From Phenylobacterium sp. J426 (GTDB lineage Bacteria > Pseudomonadota > Alphaproteobacteria > Caulobacterales > Caulobacteraceae), in contig NZ_JAJOMY010000001.1 of NCBI RefSeq assembly GCF_024699945.1, positions 248,001 to 312,000 on the forward strand: a DNA stretch of 64,000 nucleotides. Direction: 5' to 3'. The position numbers and the translations under genes are program-made. The notes beneath the pieces were generated by a model. It was not told the DNA's origin. It ran no database searches and worked only from the letters and a program-made list of their open reading frames with translations. Numbering within the stretch: position 1 is the first letter of the stretch; each line of letters begins with the position of its first letter. Shown piece after piece: positions 35,153-44,653 of this stretch.

Positions 35153-35572
35153 TCAGCGCTTCTTGCGCGGGGCCTGACGGCCGCCCTGACCCAGGCCCAT
35201 CTGCTTGGCCAGGTCCGAACGCGCCTTGGCGTAGTTCGGCGCGACCATCGGATAGTCCTTCGGCAGACCCCACTTCGCCCGGTACTCTTCGGGGCTCATG
35301 TTGTACTTCGTGCGCAGGTGCCGCTTCAGCGACTTGAACTTGCGACCGTCCTCAAGGCAGACCAGATAATCCGGCGTAATCGAGCGACGGATCGGAACGG
35401 CCGGTTCCTTCGGCTGGGCCTCGACGGTCTCGGCGCCGGAGGAAACGCCGGCGAGCGCCCGGTGCACGCTCTGGATCAGGCCGGGCAGGTCGGCAGCGGC
35501 GACCGTATTGTTGCCCACATAGGCGGAGACAATGTCCGCCGTCATCTCGATGACTTCCGTCTTCTCGTCCAT
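35153..35572 (-). CDS. mucR: MucR/Ros-family transcriptional regulator
   Basis: DNA-binding regulator of 139 residues. In Caulobacter, MucR proteins silence or adjust G1-phase promoters together with CtrA and SciP. The C-terminal domain has the Ros-type finger CLEDGRKFKSLKRHLRTKYN (about 80-99) followed by the invariant MSPEEYRAKWGLPKDYPMVA block and a basic tail. Only one of the two expected finger cysteines is present (Asp replaces the second) and the last His is replaced by Lys, a variation known in alphaproteobacterial MucR proteins. ATG 35572 (MDEKTEVIEMTADIV) is the family start. A GANTC site (35614-35618) lies 42 bases upstream. Confidence 0.9.
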   Translation of the reverse strand: MDEKTEVIEMTADIVSAYVGNNTVAAADLPGLIQSVHRALAGVSSGAETVEAQPKEPAVPIRRSITPDYLVCLEDGRKFKSLKRHLRTKYNMSPEEYRAKWGLPKDYPMVAPNYAKARSDLAKQMGLGQGGRQAPRKKR

Positions 35573-35704
35573 TCTTTCGTTCCGCGAAATCCGCGCCAAT
35601 TCAAGCGCCGGAATTGAGTCACTAGTAGATTTGCCGGTGAATATCTGGAACGTCGGATGGAGACAACACGGAAATAGAGCTCAAGGCCCCTCCACATGCG
35701 AAAA

Positions 35705-35728
35705 TTGATGAGCATTCCAGCTCATCAA
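35705..35728 (-). terminator. Terminator downstream of the enoyl-CoA hydratase gene
   Basis: TTGATGAGC (35705-35713), loop ATTCCA, GCTCATCAA (35720-35728): a perfect 9-bp stem with TTTT following on the minus strand. It lies 142 bases past the stop of the hydratase gene; it could also be an operator in the mucR upstream region. The rest of 35573-35869 shows no gene. Confidence 0.6.
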
Positions 35729-35869
35729 TGAACTTCTCTCTCGAGGCGAGTAAGGCGAGCTCTCGTGACTAGGCAACTTGAAGGCGGCGTGAAGCTGTTG
35801 CTCGCGGCGCCGCAAACAAGCATGCCGCAGCGCCGCAAGACCAGGTTTCACCCCAGGAATATCAGCGCC

Positions 35870-36766
35870 TTAGCTGAACTTCGGCGCTTCCCAATGGGGC
35901 CAGATGTCGGGCAGATCGCGGGACACCCGGTCGGGATAGTTCGGCAGCCGCTTCTCCAGGAAAGAGCTGACGCCCTCGCGCGCATCGCCCGAGCGTCCGC
36001 GCGCCTGGATCGCGCGGCTGTCCGCCTTGTGCGCCTCCATCGGATGCGTCGCCCCGGCCATGCGCCAGATGAGCTGGCGCGTGACCGCCACAGAGACCGG
36101 GGCGGTGTTGTCGGCGATCTCGCGGGCGAGGGCCCTGGCGGCCGGCAGCAGATCGTCAGGGGCATGGACCGAGCGGACGAGCCCCCTCTCGTGCGCCTCC
36201 TGGGCCGGGAAGATACGGCCCGTATAGCACCACTCCAGCGCGGTCTGGACGCCGACCAGGCGCGGCAGGAACCAAGACGAGGCCGCTTCCGGATTGATGC
36301 CCCGGCGGGCGAAGACGAAGCCGTAGCGCGCGTCGGACGAGGCGAGGCGGATGTCCATCGCCAGCTGCATGGTCACGCCGACGCCCACGGCGGCGCCATT
36401 GCAGGCCGAGATGACGGGCTTGAGGCTGTCGAAGATGCGCAGCGTCACCAGGCCCCCGCCGTCGCGGTGCACGCCGTCCTGCTGCCGCGCCGCCTGATCC
36501 TGGCCGCCGCGGGCGTCGTAGTCGAAGGTCTGGGCGCCGCCGGAGAGGTCGGCCCCGGCGCAGAAGGCCCGTCCCGCGCCCGTGATGATCACGGCCCGGA
36601 CATCGTCGTCGCCGTCCGTGTCATCGAAGGCGGCGATCAGCTCCTTCATCATGGTGGTGTTGAAGGCGTTGAGTTTGTCGGGTCGGTTCAGCGTGATGAC
36701 GGCGACGCCGTCCTCCACCGCATAATCGAGGGTCTCGAAGGCAGGCCGGGTGGTTGCTTGGGGCAT
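35870..36766 (-). CDS. Enoyl-CoA hydratase/isomerase family protein
   Basis: Crotonase-fold enzyme of 298 residues acting on acyl-CoA esters in fatty-acid or related degradation. Family motifs: VAVITLNRPDKLNAF (about 22-36), oxyanion-hole segment TGAGRAFCAGADLSG (about 62-76) and the second oxyanion region SACNGAAVGVGVTMQLAMD (about 120-138) with the following FARRGINPEAASSWFLPRLVG. The residues there suggest a hydratase/isomerase rather than a dehalogenase, but the substrate is undetermined. Divergent from an acyl-CoA synthetase gene with a shared inverted repeat between them. The frame is intact. Confidence 0.88.
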   Translation of the reverse strand: MPQATTRPAFETLDYAVEDGVAVITLNRPDKLNAFNTTMMKELIAAFDDTDGDDDVRAVIITGAGRAFCAGADLSGGAQTFDYDARGGQDQAARQQDGVHRDGGGLVTLRIFDSLKPVISACNGAAVGVGVTMQLAMDIRLASSDARYGFVFARRGINPEAASSWFLPRLVGVQTALEWCYTGRIFPAQEAHERGLVRSVHAPDDLLPAARALAREIADNTAPVSVAVTRQLIWRMAGATHPMEAHKADSRAIQARGRSGDAREGVSSFLEKRLPNYPDRVSRDLPDIWPHWEAPKFS

Positions 36767-36813
36767 CGGAGCGTTTCCCTTGTTCGTCGTCGGTCGGTGC
36801 GCATTGCGGCCAG

Positions 36814-36834
36814 CTTGACGGACCGTAGGTCAAG
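36814..36834. promoter_or_regulatory. Inverted repeat between divergent acyl-CoA genes
   Basis: CTTGAC (36814-36819), nine bases, GTCAAG (36829-36834) is a 21-bp inverted repeat in the 139-bp gap between the hydratase and the acyl-CoA synthetase genes. Its size and position fit an operator for a TetR- or FadR-type acyl-CoA-responsive repressor; no such repressor gene is in the window. Confidence 0.45.
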
Positions 36835-36905
36835 GCCCGCAATCGTTCGGGCGAAGAACCAGAGCGGCGGCCCAAGCCGCCTCCGCAGCCCCTGGGAGTG
36901 ACCGC

Positions 36906-38447
36906 ATGCATCCGGCGCACCACGCCAAGAGCCAGCCCGACCGCGCCGCCTATGTGATGGCGGGCGGGGGCGAGACCGTGACCTACCGCGAGCTGGAGGA
37001 CCGCTCGAACCAGGGCGCCCAGCTGTTCCGCTCACTGGGCCTGAAGGTGGGCGACGTGATCGCCGTCTTCATGGACAATAACGCCCGCTATTTCGAGATC
37101 GCCTGGGCTGCGCAGCGGTCGGGCCTCTACTTCACCTGCATCTCGTCGAAGCTGACGGCGGCGGAGGTCCAGTACATCGTCGAGGACTGCGGTGCGAAGG
37201 TGCTGATCGCGTCTCCGGGCGTGGGCCCGGTCGTCGACGAGCTGCCCGGCGTGCTGAAGGGCGTGAAGCTGTACATGGCGGCGGGGCCGGCGAAGCCCCC
37301 TTACGAAAGCTGGGAGGCGGCGCGCGACGCCATGCCGGCCGAGCGGATCGCCGACGAGGCCGCGGGGTCGGACATGCTCTATTCTTCGGGCACCACCGGC
37401 CGCCCCAAGGGCGTGAAGCCGGCGCTGACCGGACTGCCGATCGACAGTCCCAACGCCCTGCAGATGATGGCCCAAGGCCTGTTCGGCTTCAAAGAGGGCT
37501 GCACCTATCTCTCGCCCGCGCCGCTGTACCATGCGGCCCCGCTGCGCTGGTGCATGAGCGTCCAGAAGCTGGGCGGCACGGTGATCGTCATGGAGAAGTA
37601 CGATCCCGAAGCCGCGCTGGCGCTGATCGAGCAGCACAAGGTCGACTGCGGCCAGTTCGTGCCGACCCATTTCGTGCGGATGCTGAAGCTGCCGGAAGAG
37701 GTGCGCGCGAAGTATGACGTCTCGTCGATGAAATCGGCGGTGCACGCCGCAGCGCCCTGCCCCATCCCCGTGAAGGAGCAGATGATCGCCTGGTGGGGGC
37801 CGGTGATCTACGAGTACTACGCCGGCACCGAGGGCAACGGCTTCTGCTTCATTACCGCCGACGAGTGGCTCACTCACAAGGGCTCGGTGGGCAAGGCGGT
37901 GCTGGGCGAGCTGAAGATCTGCAGCGAGGAGGGCGACGAGCTGCCGCCGCGCTCGGAAGGGCTCGTCTGCTTCGCCAACGGCCCGCCGCTGGCCTATCAC
38001 AACGCCCCGGAAAAGGTGGCCGAAAGCACCAACAAGCACGGCTGGACCACCCTGGGCGACGTGGGTTGGGTGGACGAGGAGGGCTACCTCTACCTCACCG
38101 ACCGCAAGAGCTTCATGATCATCTCGGGCGGTGTGAACATTTACCCGCAGGAGATCGAGAACCTGCTGGTCACCCATCCGAAGGTGGCCGACGCCGCCGT
38201 CGTGGGCGCTCCCGACGAGGAGATGGGCGAGAAAGTGGTGGCCGTCATCCAGCCGCTGGACTGGGACGAGGACCACGAGAGCCTGCGGACCGAGCTGCTG
38301 GCCTACGCCCGGCAGAACCTCAGCCACGTGAAGTCGCCCCGGGTGCTGGATTTCATGAAGGAGCTGCCGCGGCATCCGACGGGCAAGCTCTACAAGCGAC
38401 TGATCCGCGACGCCTACTGGGGCAAGGAGGGCTCGCGGATCGTCTGA
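36906..38447 (+). CDS. Acyl-CoA synthetase (AMP-forming)
   Basis: ANL-superfamily ligase of 513 residues that activates a carboxylic acid with ATP and CoA. Motifs: P-loop YSSGTTGRPKGVK (about 159-171), EYYAGTEGNG (about 301-310, motif A5), TLGDVGWVDEEGYLYLTDR (about 379-397) and the catalytic C-terminal lysine in HPTGKLYKR. Similar proteins are long-chain or bile-acid/steroid-acid CoA ligases; the actual acid is unknown. It is divergent from a crotonase, and a MaoC gene is nearby, suggesting a beta-oxidation-type pathway. The frame is intact. Confidence 0.9.
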   Translation: MHPAHHAKSQPDRAAYVMAGGGETVTYRELEDRSNQGAQLFRSLGLKVGDVIAVFMDNNARYFEIAWAAQRSGLYFTCISSKLTAAEVQYIVEDCGAKVLIASPGVGPVVDELPGVLKGVKLYMAAGPAKPPYESWEAARDAMPAERIADEAAGSDMLYSSGTTGRPKGVKPALTGLPIDSPNALQMMAQGLFGFKEGCTYLSPAPLYHAAPLRWCMSVQKLGGTVIVMEKYDPEAALALIEQHKVDCGQFVPTHFVRMLKLPEEVRAKYDVSSMKSAVHAAAPCPIPVKEQMIAWWGPVIYEYYAGTEGNGFCFITADEWLTHKGSVGKAVLGELKICSEEGDELPPRSEGLVCFANGPPLAYHNAPEKVAESTNKHGWTTLGDVGWVDEEGYLYLTDRKSFMIISGGVNIYPQEIENLLVTHPKVADAAVVGAPDEEMGEKVVAVIQPLDWDEDHESLRTELLAYARQNLSHVKSPRVLDFMKELPRHPTGKLYKRLIRDAYWGKEGSRIV

Positions 38448-38459
38448 CGCGAGCCGGCG

Positions 38460-40191
38460 TCAGGCGCGGCGGCGCCCTTCCTCGGGCCGGGCCTTGGCGG
38501 GGGGATGCGGGCGCCGCGCCCAGGAGGACGTCGAGGCGCTCGACCAGCACGCCCAGTTCGATGGGCTTGGGCACCACGTCGTCGAACCCGGCGGCGTGAT
38601 AGGCCTCGGCCTCGTGCGCCATGACGCTGGCGGTGACGGCCACCACCGGGGTGCGCGGCCGCCCGCTGCTCGTTTCACGGGCGCGGATCTCCCGGACGGC
38701 GTCCAGGCCGTCCATGCCCGGCATGTGCACGTCCATCAGAACCGCGTCCCAGGGCTGCGCCGCCCAGGCTGCGACGCCTTCGGCGCCGTCCGCCGCAAAG
38801 CCGCACTCGCAGCCGAGCTCCTCCAGCATGATCCGCAGGACCAGCTGGTTCGTCGGCTTGTCATCGACGATGAGGATCCGCGGCGCGCGTCCGAGCAGCG
38901 CCTGCGGCTCGGCGCCGCCCCGGGGCGCCTCCGTCGGGGCCGCAGCGCGCGAGATCGGCACGCCGAACGTGAAGGCCGAGCCCTCGCCCGGCGTCGAGGC
39001 GACGGAGATCTCACCTCCCATCAGGATGACGAGGTCGCGGCAGATGGCGAGGCCGAGCCCGGTGCCTTCGAAGCTCCGGGCGGCGCTGTCGTCGACCTGG
39101 GTGAACTTGTCGAAGATCGCCGCCTGCTGGCCTGGCGCGATGCCGATCCCGGTGTCACGGACCGTGCAGACCAGTTCACGGCGATCGGCGATGAAAGTGA
39201 CGGCGATCTCGCCGGCCGGGGTGAACTTCATCGCGTTCGACAGGAGGTTGGAGACCACCTGGCGCAGCCGCGCCTCATCGGCCACGCAGCGCCCTTCGGA
39301 GCGGTCCTCGACCTCCAGCCGGAAGTCCAGGCCGCGTTCCTCGGCCAAGGTCGCATAGAGGCGGCGGATGCCTTCGGCGAAGCCGCCGAGATCGAACGGC
39401 TGACGCTGGAGCTCCAGCTTGCCGACCTCGATCTTCGAGATGTCCAGGATGTCGTTGAGGACCTGCATCAGCGCGCCGGCCTGCTGTCGGATCACCGCCA
39501 GGTGCGCCCGCTGGCGGCCGGCCAGCCGACCGCGCTCCATCACCTGGACCATGCCGAGGACGCCGTTCAGGGGCGTACGGATCTCGTGGCTCATGGTGGC
39601 GAGGAAGGCAGACTTGGCGCGGCTGGCCGCCACCGCCTCGACGGACATCCGGTCTGACGCGAGCCGGGCATCGATGGCCCGGGAGACCGTGCCGCGCATG
39701 AGCGCCGAGATGCCCAGGGCCGAGAAGCCGGCCGCCAGTCCCATGAACGCGTAGGTGTCGAGGAACGCCTGGCCGAGCCGCCAGCCGGTCAGCGTCAGCC
39801 CGCCCATCGCCAGCGCGACGGCGGCGACGGCCACGCGCTTCGTCGGGGCCGCCGTGGCGGAGATGAGGGCCACGAAGGTGAAGTAGACCAGGCGCTGCTC
39901 GTCGAAGATCAGGAGCTGATGGACGACGACGTTGGCGTTGACGAGGCAGAACGCGCCCAGCGTCACCAGCTCGAGACGCCCCATCCGGGGCGGCGTGCGG
40001 CGCAGGCGCCGGCAGCCCAGCAGGAGCACCGCCGACGTGAGCGCCGCCAGGGGCAGCAGCACGGCCAGGTTGAGGCCGCTTTCGATGAAGCTGTGAGCGA
40101 CGGCGATCAGCGCATAGTAGACGCCGCCCGTCAGCAGGGCGCCGCTCACCACCGGCGTGTAAGCCTGCGCGAGGTATGACGAAGGAAGCAT
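38460..40191 (-). CDS. Hybrid histidine kinase with receiver, 3' frameshift as read
   Basis: Membrane hybrid kinase of about 576 residues: six or seven membrane segments (about 15-175), HisKA (MSHEIRTPLNGVLGMVQVM, about 205-223), HATPase (LLSNAMKF, DTGIGIAP, GTGLGLAI) and a C-terminal receiver (VDDKPTNQ; phospho-acceptor Asp in VLMDVHMPGMDG; KPIELGVL). As read, the frame runs on to 38353 inside the convergent synthetase gene with a Ser/Arg-rich tail. Removing one base of the GGG at 38509-38511 gives the ending PHPPAKARPEEGRRRA and a stop at 38460, just 12 bases from the synthetase stop. The start may be ATG 40191 or ATG 40218. The output partner is unknown. Confidence 0.85.
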
Positions 40192-40389
40192 CGCCTCCCG
40201 GCGCCGGCCCGACCGCATCTTCGACTCGCGTTTCCTGACCGCCACCGTACCGGAGGTCCGAGAACAGGTTCCGCGAAAGGCCCTAAGGATTTGCCAAACT
40301 ACCGTGGGTTGAGATGACGCGACGGGCGCCTTGCGGCGGCGCCGCCAGATGCTAGAGGCTGGGCGGAAACCGCTAAGGGAGCGCAACGA

Positions 40390-40839
40390 ATGAACCCCGT
40401 CGAGATCAACGACCTGCCCGGCATGGTCGGCCAGGAGGTGGGCGTGTCGGACTGGCTGGAGATCAGCCAGGAGCGCGTGAACCAGTTCGCCGAGGCCACC
40501 GGCGACCACCAGTGGATCCATGTCGACGTCGAGCGCGCCACCAAGGAGATCGGCGGGCCGATCGCCCACGGCTACCTGACGCTGTCGCTGATCCCGTTCC
40601 TGTCGGCCGGCCTGCTGCCGATCAAGGGCGTCGTCCGGGGCATCAACTACGGCTCGGACAAGGTGCGCTTCACCAACATGGTGCGCGTGGGATCGCGGGT
40701 GCGCCTGCGTCAGAAGCTGATCGGCGCCGAGCCCAAATCGGGCGGCATGCAGATCAAGAACGAGTGCACGATCGAGATCGAGGGCCAGGACCGGCCGGCC
40801 TGCGTCGCCGAGACGATCAGCGTCGTCTACGGCGCCTAG
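40390..40839 (+). CDS. MaoC-family (R)-specific enoyl-CoA hydratase-like protein
   Basis: Hot-dog-fold protein of 149 residues. The hydratase-2 motif is present: TGDHQWIHVDVERA (about 37-50) with the catalytic Asp and His, then GPIAHGYLTLSLIPFL. MaoC proteins hydrate or dehydrate acyl-CoA esters, here perhaps alongside the nearby crotonase and acyl-CoA synthetase. Start ATG 40390 is 11 bases after GGGAGC. Divergent from the hybrid kinase. The frame is intact. Confidence 0.9.
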   Translation: MNPVEINDLPGMVGQEVGVSDWLEISQERVNQFAEATGDHQWIHVDVERATKEIGGPIAHGYLTLSLIPFLSAGLLPIKGVVRGINYGSDKVRFTNMVRVGSRVRLRQKLIGAEPKSGGMQIKNECTIEIEGQDRPACVAETISVVYGA

Positions 40840-40842
40840 GCG

Positions 40843-41673
40843 CTAGTTCCGCGCCGCTTCCTCCGCGGAGGCGGCGCGGGCCCCCACCAGGACGCCGCCG
40901 TCGGCGACCGTGGAGGGCGCGAGCGGATTGGCCAGCAGCGCGATCGTCTCGCGGATGTACTTGGCGTGGGTGACGATGCCGATCTCCAGCCGCTCGGAGT
41001 TCAGCTCCACCTGTTGCGTCAGCAGGCCGGCGATGAAGCCCTCGTCGCCCTTGTCGGCCACCTGGGTCAGCACCGTGGGGGCGGGGGCCTTGCTGACGAA
41101 CACGGGCCCGCCCGAGTTGCCGGGGAAGACCGAGAAGTCGAGCAGGAAGGTCGGGAACACCTTGGCCGGGGCGATCGGATAGGACGCCACCTTGCCGGCG
41201 CGCAGGATCGGGAAACCGGCCTGATTGGCCGAGAGGCCGCGCGGGAAGCCCAGCGCCATCATCTCGTCGCCAGCGCGGACGCGGTAGTCGGTGAAGGTAT
41301 CGTCGGCGGCGAGATAGTTCAGCGGAATCGCCGCCTTGGCGAAGGCGGCCGGAGCCTTGATCTCCATCACCGCCACGTCGCGGGTCGGATGGTGGGTCCA
41401 GAGCTCACCGCCCTTGCCGTCGCGGATCTTCAGCTGCTGGGGCGAGTAGCTCCACGAGCCGTCGGCGTTGGCGATGCGGTAGCCGATGCGCGCGTTGGCG
41501 CTGGGCATCTTTTGGAGCACGTGGTTCGCGGTGACCAGGATGGTCCGCGGCTGGCCGTCGGCGCCGGCGGTCGAGATGAGGAATCCCGTGCCGACGGTCC
41601 GCGTGCCGTCGCCCAAAGGCTGTTCCAGCTGAACAGTGGCGTGGATCAGCTCGACAGCGAGATCCATGACCAT
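40843..41673 (-). CDS. Trypsin-like serine protease without signal peptide
   Basis: A 276-residue protein with the chymotrypsin fold and a complete triad: His in VTANHVLQK (about 50), Asp in PTRDVAVMEI (about 100) and Ser in VFPGNSGGPVFV (about 195). It has no PDZ domain and, unlike DegP, no signal peptide or membrane anchor: the start MVMDLAVELIHATV runs directly into the catalytic domain. It may act in the cytoplasm. Target unknown. Converges on maoC with 3 bases between stops. Confidence 0.8.
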   Translation of the reverse strand: MVMDLAVELIHATVQLEQPLGDGTRTVGTGFLISTAGADGQPRTILVTANHVLQKMPSANARIGYRIANADGSWSYSPQQLKIRDGKGGELWTHHPTRDVAVMEIKAPAAFAKAAIPLNYLAADDTFTDYRVRAGDEMMALGFPRGLSANQAGFPILRAGKVASYPIAPAKVFPTFLLDFSVFPGNSGGPVFVSKAPAPTVLTQVADKGDEGFIAGLLTQQVELNSERLEIGIVTHAKYIRETIALLANPLAPSTVADGGVLVGARAASAEEAARN

Positions 41674-41842
41674 GGCGGTCCCCGAATACTAGAAGCCCCT
41701 CGCGTCTTCTGCGCGATCTCGATGTGCGAACAGTGAATCAGAGTCAGAGGCGCGCAACAAGCGAACATGCGCGTGAGCGCCCGCGCCAGAACGACGCGAC
41801 TTTGCCTTGAGACCAGGGCGCCGGCAGCGCATTTAGCCGGGC

Positions 41843-43927
41843 ATGAGCCTCCCCACGCCCCCCGCCGCGCCCAAGCGCCCGACCACCACCGAACAGCTCG
41901 GCCGCACGCGCACCGACGATTACGCCTGGATGAAGGACGACAACTGGCAACAGGTGCTGCGCGACCCGAAGGCGCTGAGGGCGGACGTCCGCGAGCATCT
42001 CGAGGCCGAGAACGCCTACACCAAGGCGGTGCTGGCCGGGACGGAGGCGTTGCAGGCCCAGCTGTTCGCGGAGATGAAGGGGCGCATCAAGGAGGACGAC
42101 AGCTCGGTCCCGTCCCCCGATGGGCCGTGGGAATACTACGTCCGCTACGACGTGGGGGCCGAGCATCCGATCCACGCTCGGAGGCCCCGGCAAGGCGGCG
42201 CCGAGCAGGTGCTGATCGACGAGACGAAGCTGGCCGCAGGCAAGGCCTATTTCCACGTCGGCGCGACCAGCCACAGCCCCGACCACGCCCTGTTCGCCTG
42301 GGCCGCGGACACGCAAGGCAGCGAATACTATGAGATCCGGGTGAAGGACCTCGCGAGCGACGAGGAGATCGCGGCGCCGATCGAGAGCGCTTATGGCGAC
42401 TTCTGCTTCTCCCCGGACAGCCAGTGGATCTTCTGGATCTGGCGCGACGAGAATGCGAGGCCGTCGAAAGTCCTCCGGCGCCCTGCGCGCGGCGGCGACG
42501 ACGTCCTCGTGTATGAGGAACACGACGAGGGCATGTTCCTGGGCGTCGGCGTCACCTCCGACGACAGCCATGTCGTGATCCACGTCGGCAACCAGGAGAC
42601 CACCGAGCTGTGGCTGGTCCCGGCCGCTGATCCGACGGCCGTTCCGGTCGTCGCCGAGCCGCGACGCTTGGGGGTGAAGTACAGCCTCGACCATTGGACC
42701 GACCGCTGGGTGATCCGGACCAATGACGACGGCGCCGTGGACTTCAAGCTGTGCGTTTCGCAAGCGGACGTGCCAGCGAAGGCTACGTGGCGCGACTGGG
42801 TCGCCCATGCGCCGGGCCGCTACATCACAGGCTTCGCGGCCTACGCCGGGCACCTCGTGCGGGCCGAGCGGGTAGACGCCCTCGATCGGCTGGTCGTCAT
42901 GGATCGCGCCGGCGGCGAGCACACCATCGCCTTCGACGAGGAGGCCTATGCGCTGCACCTCGAGGACGGCTTCGAATACGAAACCACCCTCACCCGTTTC
43001 GTCTACCAGTCGCCGACCACGCCGCGGCAGTGGTTCGACTACGACATGGCCAGCCGTGAGCGGACGCTGCGCAAGACCCAGGAGGTGCCATCGGGCCACG
43101 ACCCGGCGCTGTACGTGGCCCGCCGCCTGCAGGCGACCGCCCCCGACGGCGCCCAGGTGCCGATTACGCTGCTGATGCGGAAGGACGTCGCGATGGACGG
43201 CGCAGCGCCGGTTCTGCTGTACGGCTACGGCAGCTACGGCCACGCGATGGAGCCCAGCTTCTCGATCCGCAACCTCAGCCTGGTCGACCGCGGATGGATC
43301 TGGGCGACCGCACACATCCGCGGGGGCTCGGACAAGGGCTGGGGCTGGTTCCTGGACGGCCGAAAGGAGAAGAAGCCCAACACCTTCACCGACTTCATCG
43401 CCTGCGCCGAGCACTTGATCGCCGCGGGCTATGCCACAAACGGCAGGATCGCGGCCTACGGCGGCTCAGCCGGCGGCATGCTTATGGGCGCGGTGGCGAA
43501 CCTGCGCCCCGACCTCTGGGGCGCCATCATCGCCGCCGTGCCGTTCGTCGACGTGCTGAACACCATGAGCGACACGAGCCTGCCGCTGACGCCGCCGGAA
43601 TGGCCCGAGTGGGGCAATCCGCTCGCCGACCCGGCCGCGTACGACCTGATCGCCAGCTACAGCCCGTACGACCAGGTGGCGGCCAGGGCCTATCCGCCGG
43701 TTCTGGCCACCGGCGGCCTCTCGGACCCGCGCGTCACCTACTGGGAGCCCGCGAAGTGGGTCGCCAGGCTGCGCGATCACACGACAGGCGACGCGCCGAT
43801 CCTGCTCAAAATCAACATGGAGGCGGGCCACGGCGGGGCGTCTGGCCGTTTCGACTTCCTGAAGGAGATCGCGCTCGACTACGCTTTCGCCATCTGGGCG
43901 ATCGACAAGGGCTGGAAGCAGGCATGA
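41843..43927 (+). CDS. ptrB: Oligopeptidase B
   Basis: S9-family serine peptidase of 694 residues that cleaves short peptides after basic residues. It has the N-terminal beta-propeller domain (about 80-420) and a C-terminal alpha/beta-hydrolase domain with nucleophile Ser in GGSAGGMLMG (about 547), Asp in GGLSDPRVTYWEP (about 630) and His in EAGHGGASGR (about 667). The segment YGSYGHAMEPSFS and the RGGSDKGWGW loop are typical. No signal peptide, so cytoplasmic or peripheral. The TGA overlaps the ATG of the acetyltransferase gene. The frame is intact. Confidence 0.93.
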   Translation: MSLPTPPAAPKRPTTTEQLGRTRTDDYAWMKDDNWQQVLRDPKALRADVREHLEAENAYTKAVLAGTEALQAQLFAEMKGRIKEDDSSVPSPDGPWEYYVRYDVGAEHPIHARRPRQGGAEQVLIDETKLAAGKAYFHVGATSHSPDHALFAWAADTQGSEYYEIRVKDLASDEEIAAPIESAYGDFCFSPDSQWIFWIWRDENARPSKVLRRPARGGDDVLVYEEHDEGMFLGVGVTSDDSHVVIHVGNQETTELWLVPAADPTAVPVVAEPRRLGVKYSLDHWTDRWVIRTNDDGAVDFKLCVSQADVPAKATWRDWVAHAPGRYITGFAAYAGHLVRAERVDALDRLVVMDRAGGEHTIAFDEEAYALHLEDGFEYETTLTRFVYQSPTTPRQWFDYDMASRERTLRKTQEVPSGHDPALYVARRLQATAPDGAQVPITLLMRKDVAMDGAAPVLLYGYGSYGHAMEPSFSIRNLSLVDRGWIWATAHIRGGSDKGWGWFLDGRKEKKPNTFTDFIACAEHLIAAGYATNGRIAAYGGSAGGMLMGAVANLRPDLWGAIIAAVPFVDVLNTMSDTSLPLTPPEWPEWGNPLADPAAYDLIASYSPYDQVAARAYPPVLATGGLSDPRVTYWEPAKWVARLRDHTTGDAPILLKINMEAGHGGASGRFDFLKEIALDYAFAIWAIDKGWKQA

Positions 43928-44463
43928 TCCTCCGCGCCGCGACCGAGGACGACACCGAGGCCCTGGCGGCGATCTACGACCATCACGTGCTCCACGGCTT
44001 CGGCACCTTCGAGCTGGAACCGCCCGGCGTCGCCTGGATGGAGGCCAAGCGGCGCGACATCCAGGGCTACGGCCTGCCGTTCGTCGTGGCCGAGCTCGGG
44101 AGGAAGGTGCTGGGCTACGCCTATGCCGGGCCCTTCCGGCCGCGACCTGGCTATCGGTTCACCGTGGAGGACAGCGTCTATGTCGCGCCCGACGCCGTCG
44201 GACGGGGCGTTGGGCGGGCGACCCTGGCGGCTGTCCTCGACCAGTGCGCGGCGCGCGGCCTTCGGCAGGTGGTGGCGGTGATCGGCGACTCCGGCAATGC
44301 CGCCTCGGTCGGCCTGCATCGCGCCCTGGGCTTCCAGGACGCCGGCGTGTTCCGCGACGTGGGCTTCAAACACGGCCGCTGGGTGGACATCGTGATGATG
44401 CAGAAGCCCTTGAACGGCGGCGGCGCCACCCTGCCCGATGGTCCCGGCGTATCCCTCGGCTGA
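43924..44463 (+). CDS. GNAT N-acetyltransferase (phosphinothricin/methionine-sulfoximine type)
   Basis: Acetyl-CoA-dependent N-acetyltransferase of 179 residues of the PAT/YncA group, which acetylate amino-acid analogues such as phosphinothricin or methionine sulfoximine and, in vivo, probably methionine derivatives. Motifs: [18 protein letters not shown] near the start, [24 protein letters not shown] and the acetyl-CoA loop GRGVGRATL (about 97-105), ending [15 protein letters not shown] 43924 overlaps the ptrB stop, so the two are translationally coupled. Confidence 0.87.
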   Translation: MILRAATEDDTEALAAIYDHHVLHGFGTFELEPPGVAWMEAKRRDIQGYGLPFVVAELGRKVLGYAYAGPFRPRPGYRFTVEDSVYVAPDAVGRGVGRATLAAVLDQCAARGLRQVVAVIGDSGNAASVGLHRALGFQDAGVFRDVGFKHGRWVDIVMMQKPLNGGGATLPDGPGVSLG

Positions 44464-44541
44464 AGCCCGGAACTCCGGCGCCGGGCGCCGGGTTGTCAGG
44501 CGCCGCCACATTTCCATCCGACGACTCCAGGGGTCGCCGAG

Positions 44542-44573
44542 GTCCCTCCGCGAGGGACATAGAAGCGCTCTAT
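44542..44573 (+). promoter_or_regulatory. OxyR-type element and stem-loop upstream of ahpC
   Basis: ATAG-N7-CTAT (44559-44573) is an exact half of the OxyR motif, 81 bases upstream of the ahpC start, and sits immediately after a perfect stem GTCCCTC-CGC-GAGGGAC (44542-44558) that may end the acetyltransferase transcript. The second OxyR half is not conserved. Confidence 0.55.
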
Positions 44574-44653
44574 GGGGCGAGCTTCACAAAATCAATTTGC
44601 TTATGAGGCTGAAGACACTACCTCAGCCCCTCGACATCAACCGGGAGCCGTAC

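Noticed and set aside
35705..35728. TTGATGAGC/GCTCATCAA repeat as a mucR operator
   Set aside because: The T-run on the minus strand and position after the hydratase gene fit a terminator better; an operator role remains possible.
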